A stretch of 64,000 nt of DNA from NCBI RefSeq assembly GCF_963169125.1, contig NC_084793.1, positions 139,602,297 through 139,666,296 on the forward strand. The letters are read 5' to 3'. Below, one piece after another: positions 60,001 through 64,000 of the stretch (position 1 is the stretch's first letter; every line of letters starts with the position of its first letter). This stretch comes from Humulus lupulus. Taxonomy: Eukaryota > Streptophyta > Magnoliopsida > Rosales > Cannabaceae. The notes under the pieces are model-generated. The model had not been told where the DNA came from. It saw nothing but the letters and a program-made list of their open reading frames with translations, and did no database searches. Made by a program: the position numbers and the translations under genes.

Positions 60001-63000
60001 GATCTCCCACAAGTCTTGGCCTTGGAGATATGCCTCCATGTGCATCGACCACGTGTTGTAATTTTGGTTGTTAAGTTTCTTAATTCCGCCGACCACTTGA
60101 AGGTCACCCATCGTGCAAACTCTGTAGTACTAAACCACACACAATCACTCTAAGAAACTCAACAAAGGACTCTTTCGGTACGACCCCGATCCGACTCTGA
60201 TACCACTTGTTGGACGCCACAACACGTGAAAATGTAATTACTTTATTGATACAAAAGTAATTACACCAAGATTTGATTACAATTCTTGACCACACACACT
60301 AAACACTCTAGCTTACACTCTTTGGAACACTTTTGGATGCACTTTTTGTGTACTCACTCTTTGACACCCTTCCAAGGGACCTAAGGTCTTTATTTATACT
60401 ACTCAACTTTAATATGCTAGAGAACTCTAGAAACTACTTGATAGTGGCTTGGCCCAAAGACTAGAAAAATCTAGCAAATCACCTTTCTTTTAAACACTAC
60501 AAACTTTTAGAATGTTCTATGACTTTTATGAAACTTAATTATATAATTCTAGATAATTCTATAGTATTAGTAATGATAGAAATTTCTAGAACAGTCTAGA
60601 AGCTTAGAGGTGGTGGTGACTTTTCAAATTGCAACATTCATTTGAGATCAAAGTGAGGTGTAAGTTTTACCATATTACTATTGTTTGGCAATATTAAATT
60701 AGATTTGTGTATAAACTGTTCAATATCAAGTAGTTTATGCAATGTTGATGTCTTTTTTATAAAACGGTCTGCCAAAAAAATTGTTCATTATCTTGCTCGA
60801 GCATCTTCTTCTCAAGCTAACTGTATTATTAGAGGGAGTGATGTTCCCTCTGATTTAATGCCTCTCATGTTAGAGGATATCTCAGTTAATGAAGTTGATG
60901 ATTTATTTTTTAAAAAAAAAACTCTATTGTAACACCATAGTGTTATTTAAATATTTTCAAAACCCTTTGCGCTTAGTTACAGCAGATTAATCATACCATA
61001 TCCTTGTGATAAGGCAGCACAGCTTGTGACCCTCAAATATTCCTCCACGTGATGAGGCAAAGGTGCAGCCCCAGAAAACATGAGCCGAATTCGTCCTCCA
61101 AATCCTTGTTTTATCTAGATAAACCAACACAATTTAGAATGAAAAATTATTTTTGAAAAGACTGCATATGCTAAAATCAAATGGGAGGCATAGATGTCTT
61201 GCCTTGTCGAAAAAAAGCTTGTCCATAAGGGGTGCTGCTTGGCCATGCGGAAGACCCTTTTCCATATTTGCCATCTTGCTGCAAGTAGACTCTTTCTTAT
61301 TAGGACAGAAGCACAGTAATGGTAGATATAAAACGAAGAAGCAAGGTTTATAGTTTTCATACTAGTTATATGCATATTGGAACAACATCTTCTTCAGTGT
61401 ACCTCCAGATGAAACTTTATGGAATATACCTTCAATGATTGACATTTATTTTAGTTTTTGATTGACATATCATGACAAATTGTATGGTTTCATATTCTAC
61501 TAATCTAAATCTTGTTAACATCGAATTTTACCGGCGTATATACGATCATAAACTCTAGGAACCCCACAAAATATAGTCGGTTTCAGTTCTTGAAGGTCAT
61601 CCATCAAAAACCTTATATCCTGTAATAAGTCCAAACCAATTCTGAGTTCCTTGGAGAATTGAAAAGTTGCAATAAAAGAATATAGAGAAAGAAATATTTC
61701 TTTTTATTTTTTTTTCGGGTGAGGAAGAAATATTTCTTAATCTTACCCCTCGCCAATAGCCAATTGCGCTGCCCTTGTAGATGCAATAGTTTTCCACGAT
61801 TTGATCATATACATGGGCCAAAGGAAGGTATGAAAAGTACACATCTTCTTCTGAAAACTGTAATTGAAAACGTCCCATGTCTATATGTTACAAGTGTATA
61901 TGGTCTACGAAATTACTTTTTGATCCCAATGTATAAAATTGAAGAAAAAGAAAATGTAACAGGGACCCTTGTGAGATGACACGTTTTTTAATTTCTTCCC
62001 TTATTTAGAGCTTCAATTTAGTTATACAGATGAAAACATAATCTTTACCACTTTGTCTGTTAGCTCTAGCATATTGTCTGTAGACAATATTTCTGCCATG
62101 ATAGCCTCATTAGTAAGAATAACTCCTTTTGGTTCTCCAGTTGTTCCACTCGTATACATCAATGTGCAGATATCAGTCCTATGTTTTTCAGGAAGTTCAC
62201 CACTCAAATTTCCCTGTGTATTTAGAAAATAATTAGTAATATTATTTACGATATAACTAACCGATCGAAAAGTCAAAAACCACCGGAAAAGAAAAAGGAA
62301 AAAGTATAGTGTATGAGAGAAGAGAAAACATCATTGAGATCTTACCAGCTGAGAGAACTCTTCCCATGAAAAACACGAGACTCCCAGTGCTTCAGTTTCT
62401 TTCTTTTGCACACTTGTAATATTACCGAAGCTGACAATTGCTGAAAGCAGCAAAGGAGTATTTTGGTTAGCAGCCTCATATAATGCACCTGGTTTAGCTG
62501 AAAAGAATATAAAAAGAAAAACTAATAACATACTTTTTAAAAGTGAAGAACAGTTTGGCAGGCATGATAGAATCTGCACAAATAGTTAGATAGATCAAAA
62601 GAGGCATATATAGTCTTCTCCATCTAGCTCTGGATTTGTATACGTGATCTGATGAAACTAAGCAGGAGTCTTTTTTCTTTTTATTGTGATTATCGAGCTC
62701 CAAACAGTTAAACGTTACAACTTAAGACTATCAAAAGTTATTTTTTAAAAAACAAATTGTTTATTTATTATAAACACTTACAGCAGATATTTTGTTCTCT
62801 TGAACAAATGCTATTGATACTTCACCATGGTTAATAATGAATTCAACTGCATTAGGACCTGTCACATGTAAATTCAAGTAAAAATACTTGGTTAAATTCT
62901 TTAAACAAGTGCTCTGCTATTCACTTAATAATTTTCAGAGTAATTCTAGAAACGCTTCCTAAATTCACGGTGATGTTCGAAAAAGAAAACGAGGAAAATA

Positions 63001-64000
63001 TACCCAGTGTGTCGTACAGAGGAACATATGTTATAGCATGGCTGTAACAGGCCTGTAGAAACCCAAAAGAACATGTGAACGAAGATAAAATTTCTCCATA
63101 ACATCAATCCTACCAGGTATATAGATTTAAATCACAGTCCACTTTTCACAGATACAATTGTAAGTCAACTCCTACAACATGCGAGCAAGCCTTATCTAGT
63201 TCATTCCAAAAACCAAATAGCTAAACACAAGCATAATGAGTGAATTAACTACTTTGTTCACTTAAATGTTATTACTAATATAAGACGTCAACATGAAACA
63301 AAAGGAGGAAAATGGGAATGCAGCCATATTTTACAACATACCTGCATTGCTACGATCCATTGGGGACAGTTTGTCCCGTATATACCACAGCGGTCTCCCT
63401 ACGGAAAATTTAGGAGGAGAAAATAGGGTAATTAATTTAAGACCAAAACCATTTTCACGTACAAGTAGTATAATAGGCCTCCAATACACATCACTTAATC
63501 TATAAGAAATAAAATAAAGTTAAGTTAGGGGTTAATTATGTAATTCTATGTTATTATTCTATTATGTTAGTTGGTAGCTGAACCTAAGTTCTATTTATAG
63601 TCCCTCTTGGGAATGGAATAGATATTGGGGTATTTGGGATCCTTAGGGATTGGTTTTGGGAGAGCCGAAAGTCTCTCGAATTACCGTCACTTTTGTATCC
63701 TAATTCTCTCCATCAATAAAGAAGTAATTCAGCTCTGTGTGTTGACTCAAAAAAAAAAAAAAATTATGTGTTTCTCTCTCTCTCTTCGCCATTTGATCAC
63801 TTTCTTTGTCTATCATTGTCTCCAAGATCTGTTCATAATTCCCTAGAGAGATTTTGGGTCCAAACATAGTAACGGTGCTAAATTGCTAATTTTCGTTAAA
63901 AGAAGAGAACAAAACAAAACTTGTTACAGAATCAACGCAAACTTACAGGATTCACACCGCGGCTTCTCATGGCAGAAGCCATACGAATGGCTTCATCGTG
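54053..64000 (-). CDS. LACS: Long-chain acyl-CoA synthetase, LACS1/2-like, 5' end off window
   Basis: This enzyme activates long-chain fatty acids to acyl-CoA, using ATP and CoA through an acyl-AMP intermediate. LACS1/LACS2 relatives act at the ER in cuticular wax and cutin synthesis. Exons (minus): 64000-63947 (partial), 63398-63342, 63052-63004, 62858-62782, 62573-62534, 62440-62346, 62213-62049, 61857-61747, 61619-61532, 61429-61363, 61278-61203, 61114-60997, 55415-55170, 54824-54685, 54605-54423, 54334-54215, 54100-54053 (TGA). All junctions keep frame: 577 residues, about 80-90 N-terminal ones missing. AMP-binding signature [11 protein letters not shown] is in the seventh exon; GYG-LTES is split by intron 12; DGWFHTGDIGEW and IDRKKN follow. 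Introns are GT-AG except intron 11, which begins GC. Intron 12 (5.6 kb) contains a copia element. [11 protein letters not shown] has Pro where Ala is usual. No break was seen. LACS1 versus LACS2 is undecided. Confidence 0.95.
55519..55928 (-). repeat. 3' LTR of the intronic copia element
   Basis: 410 bases, TG...CA ends on the element's own strand (TGAAAAGTCACC...CCAACA). It is the counterpart of 60208-60626. It lacks the 10-base AGATAATTCT duplication present in the other LTR. Confidence 0.97.
55929..55942 (-). promoter_or_regulatory. Polypurine tract of the intronic copia element
   Basis: The minus strand reads TTGAGGGGGAGTAT directly before the 3' LTR. The gag-pol stop codon TGA (55939-55941) is part of this tract, so coding sequence and primer overlap. 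Confidence 0.9.
55939..60111 (-). pseudogene. Copia gag-pol, one frame with three internal stops
   Basis: ATG 60111 ([14 protein letters not shown]) to TGA 55939: 1390 codons in one uninterrupted frame with no frameshift. Approximate positions: gag 1-255; CCHC knuckle C260-C263-H268-C273; protease DSG 329-331; integrase His/Cys zinc site H462, H467, C496, C499; catalytic D526, D589, E625 (D-x35-E); RT with LVYVDD at about 1074-1079; RNase H near YCDADYVGD and STTEAEY; the tail ends in KSRC. Stops are TAA at 58117-58119 (codon 665), TAG at 57145-57147 (codon 989) and TGA at 56062-56064 (codon 1350). Each fits one C-to-T change in a Gln, Gln or Arg codon. A perfect 105-base tandem duplication lies between integrase and RT. 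The copy cannot make a full polyprotein. Confidence 0.97.
57555..57764 (-). repeat. Perfect 105-base tandem duplication in copia pol
   Basis: Copies 57555-57659 and 57660-57764 are identical. They encode twice the same 35 residues, rich in Glu, Asp and Gln ([16 protein letters not shown]), in the linker between integrase and RT. The frame is kept. The identity means the duplication is young or has been homogenised. Confidence 0.95.
60195..60205 (-). promoter_or_regulatory. Primer-binding site of the intronic copia element
   Basis: The minus strand reads TGGTATCAGAG two bases inside the 5' LTR end, complementary to the 3' end of initiator tRNA-Met. Confidence 0.92.
60208..60626 (-). repeat. 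5' LTR of the intronic copia element
   Basis: 419 bases, matching 55519-55928 with 10 transitions, one 1-base gap and a 10-base direct duplication (AGATAATTCT near 60550). It is flanked outside by AATTG (60627-60631). It would hold the element's promoter, on the minus strand. Confidence 0.97.
60632..60945 (+). pseudogene. 3' fragment of a LINE (RNase H-like tail) in intron 12
   Basis: The plus-strand frame 60681-60932 reads [26 protein letters not shown], the typical end of the RNase H-like domain of plant LINE ORF2 (VxFVKRxANxxAHxLARAS pattern). Short C-terminal residues and an A-run (60910-60920) follow. It is only the extreme 3' part, as expected for a 5'-truncated LINE insertion. It lies antisense to the LACS gene and touches the target duplication of the copia element. 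Confidence 0.6.
63530..63765 (+). repeat. Poly(A)-ended retro-sequence in LACS intron 1
   Basis: A stretch with a promoter-like TCTATTTATAG (63590-63600), a CAATAAAG near a 3' end (63713) and a 14-base A-run (63749-63762), all on the plus strand inside an intron of a minus-strand gene. It looks like a reverse-transcribed RNA end or an LTR remnant. No coding capacity; the left end is not defined. Confidence 0.4.

Larger units (their letters stand above)
55519..60626 (-). mobile_element. Structurally complete copia retrotransposon in LACS intron 12
   Basis: A 5108-base element in the same orientation as the gene, with AATTG target duplications at 55514-55518 and 60627-60631. It has two LTRs of 410 and 419 bases, a primer-binding site, a polypurine tract and a single gag-pol frame broken by three stops. 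The LTRs differ by 10 substitutions, all transitions, plus a 1-base and a 10-base indel (about 2.4 percent), so the insertion is fairly recent; an age needs a lineage-specific rate. It is the least decayed element in the window. Confidence 0.97.
55416..60996 (-). other. Intron 12 of the LACS gene, 5.6 kb
   Basis: The donor is at 60996 (G|GTATG) and the acceptor at 55416 (TGTAAG|GG). It splits a glycine codon inside the conserved SQGYGLTES motif. Without the copia element (5108 bases plus one 5-base duplication) it would be about 470 bases, similar to the longer neighbouring introns. The donor and acceptor are intact, so splicing remains possible. Confidence 0.9.

Noticed and set aside
61597..61878. 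93-residue minus-strand ORF as a separate gene
   Set aside because: It is one LACS exon (61857-61747) extended into intron sequence on both sides.
62331..62579. LACS exon read continuously from 62579 to 62346
   Set aside because: The open frame includes an intron. The conserved protein order requires a splice from 62534 to 62440, which joins Leu-Lys-Thr to Ile-Val-Ser in frame.

Overview
The window is a piece of plant nuclear genome, most likely a eudicot; I cannot place the species. It is AT-rich, almost entirely made of nested and decayed retrotransposons, and has one ordinary protein-coding gene at its right end. That gene has plant GT-AG introns and encodes a plant-type long-chain acyl-CoA synthetase of the LACS1/LACS2 kind. 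No rRNA, tRNA, CRISPR, operon or organellar signature was seen.

Left part (1-31 kb). A solo Ty3/gypsy LTR (186-2389, minus) precedes the 3' half of a Tat-lineage gypsy element: a pol tail near 3.7 kb, a decayed antisense ORF region at 4.5-7.6 kb, and a polypurine tract with LTR start at 8.4 kb. Next is a decayed Ty1/copia element whose pol is split in two, at 8.6-10.8 kb and 25.5-26.8 kb. Two related chromovirus (Tekay-type) gypsy elements lie between the halves. The first is plus strand (10799-15398, cut off inside RT). The second is minus strand (15399-25542), with both LTRs, PBS and PPT visible. The split copia ends in an LTR (26791-27701) that faces an inverted copy of itself (27761-30824). 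That inverted copy was later split by a 2-kb solo LTR with the target duplication TAAAG.

Middle part (31-53 kb). In order there are a fragment like the plant 'putative gypsy-type transposon' domain, a minus-strand LINE that keeps ORF1 and the endonuclease but has lost RT, a third Tekay-type element (35.2-41 kb), and a second copia element (42.5-50.3 kb). The copia gag-pol is split by a 2.6-kb solo LTR (target duplication CTATG), and its 3' LTR is split by a 1.4-kb solo LTR (target duplication CATAT). A minus-strand Tat-type gag-protease fragment with PBS and a short LTR follows, then a MITE-like inverted-repeat element.

Right part (54-64 kb). Seventeen exons of the LACS gene can be read on the minus strand (54053 to beyond 64000). 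Every junction keeps frame and gives 577 residues; roughly the first 80-90 residues lie outside the window. Intron 12 holds a structurally complete 5.1-kb copia element (55519-60626, target duplication AATTG) beside a LINE 3' fragment. The copia gag-pol reading frame is continuous apart from three stop codons, each explained by a single C-to-T change.

The pattern I find most unusual is a GC-rich near-palindromic motif, usually in four copies as two pairs within about 80-170 bp, found in at least six LTRs from different families. The motif sequence differs between families but the arrangement is shared.
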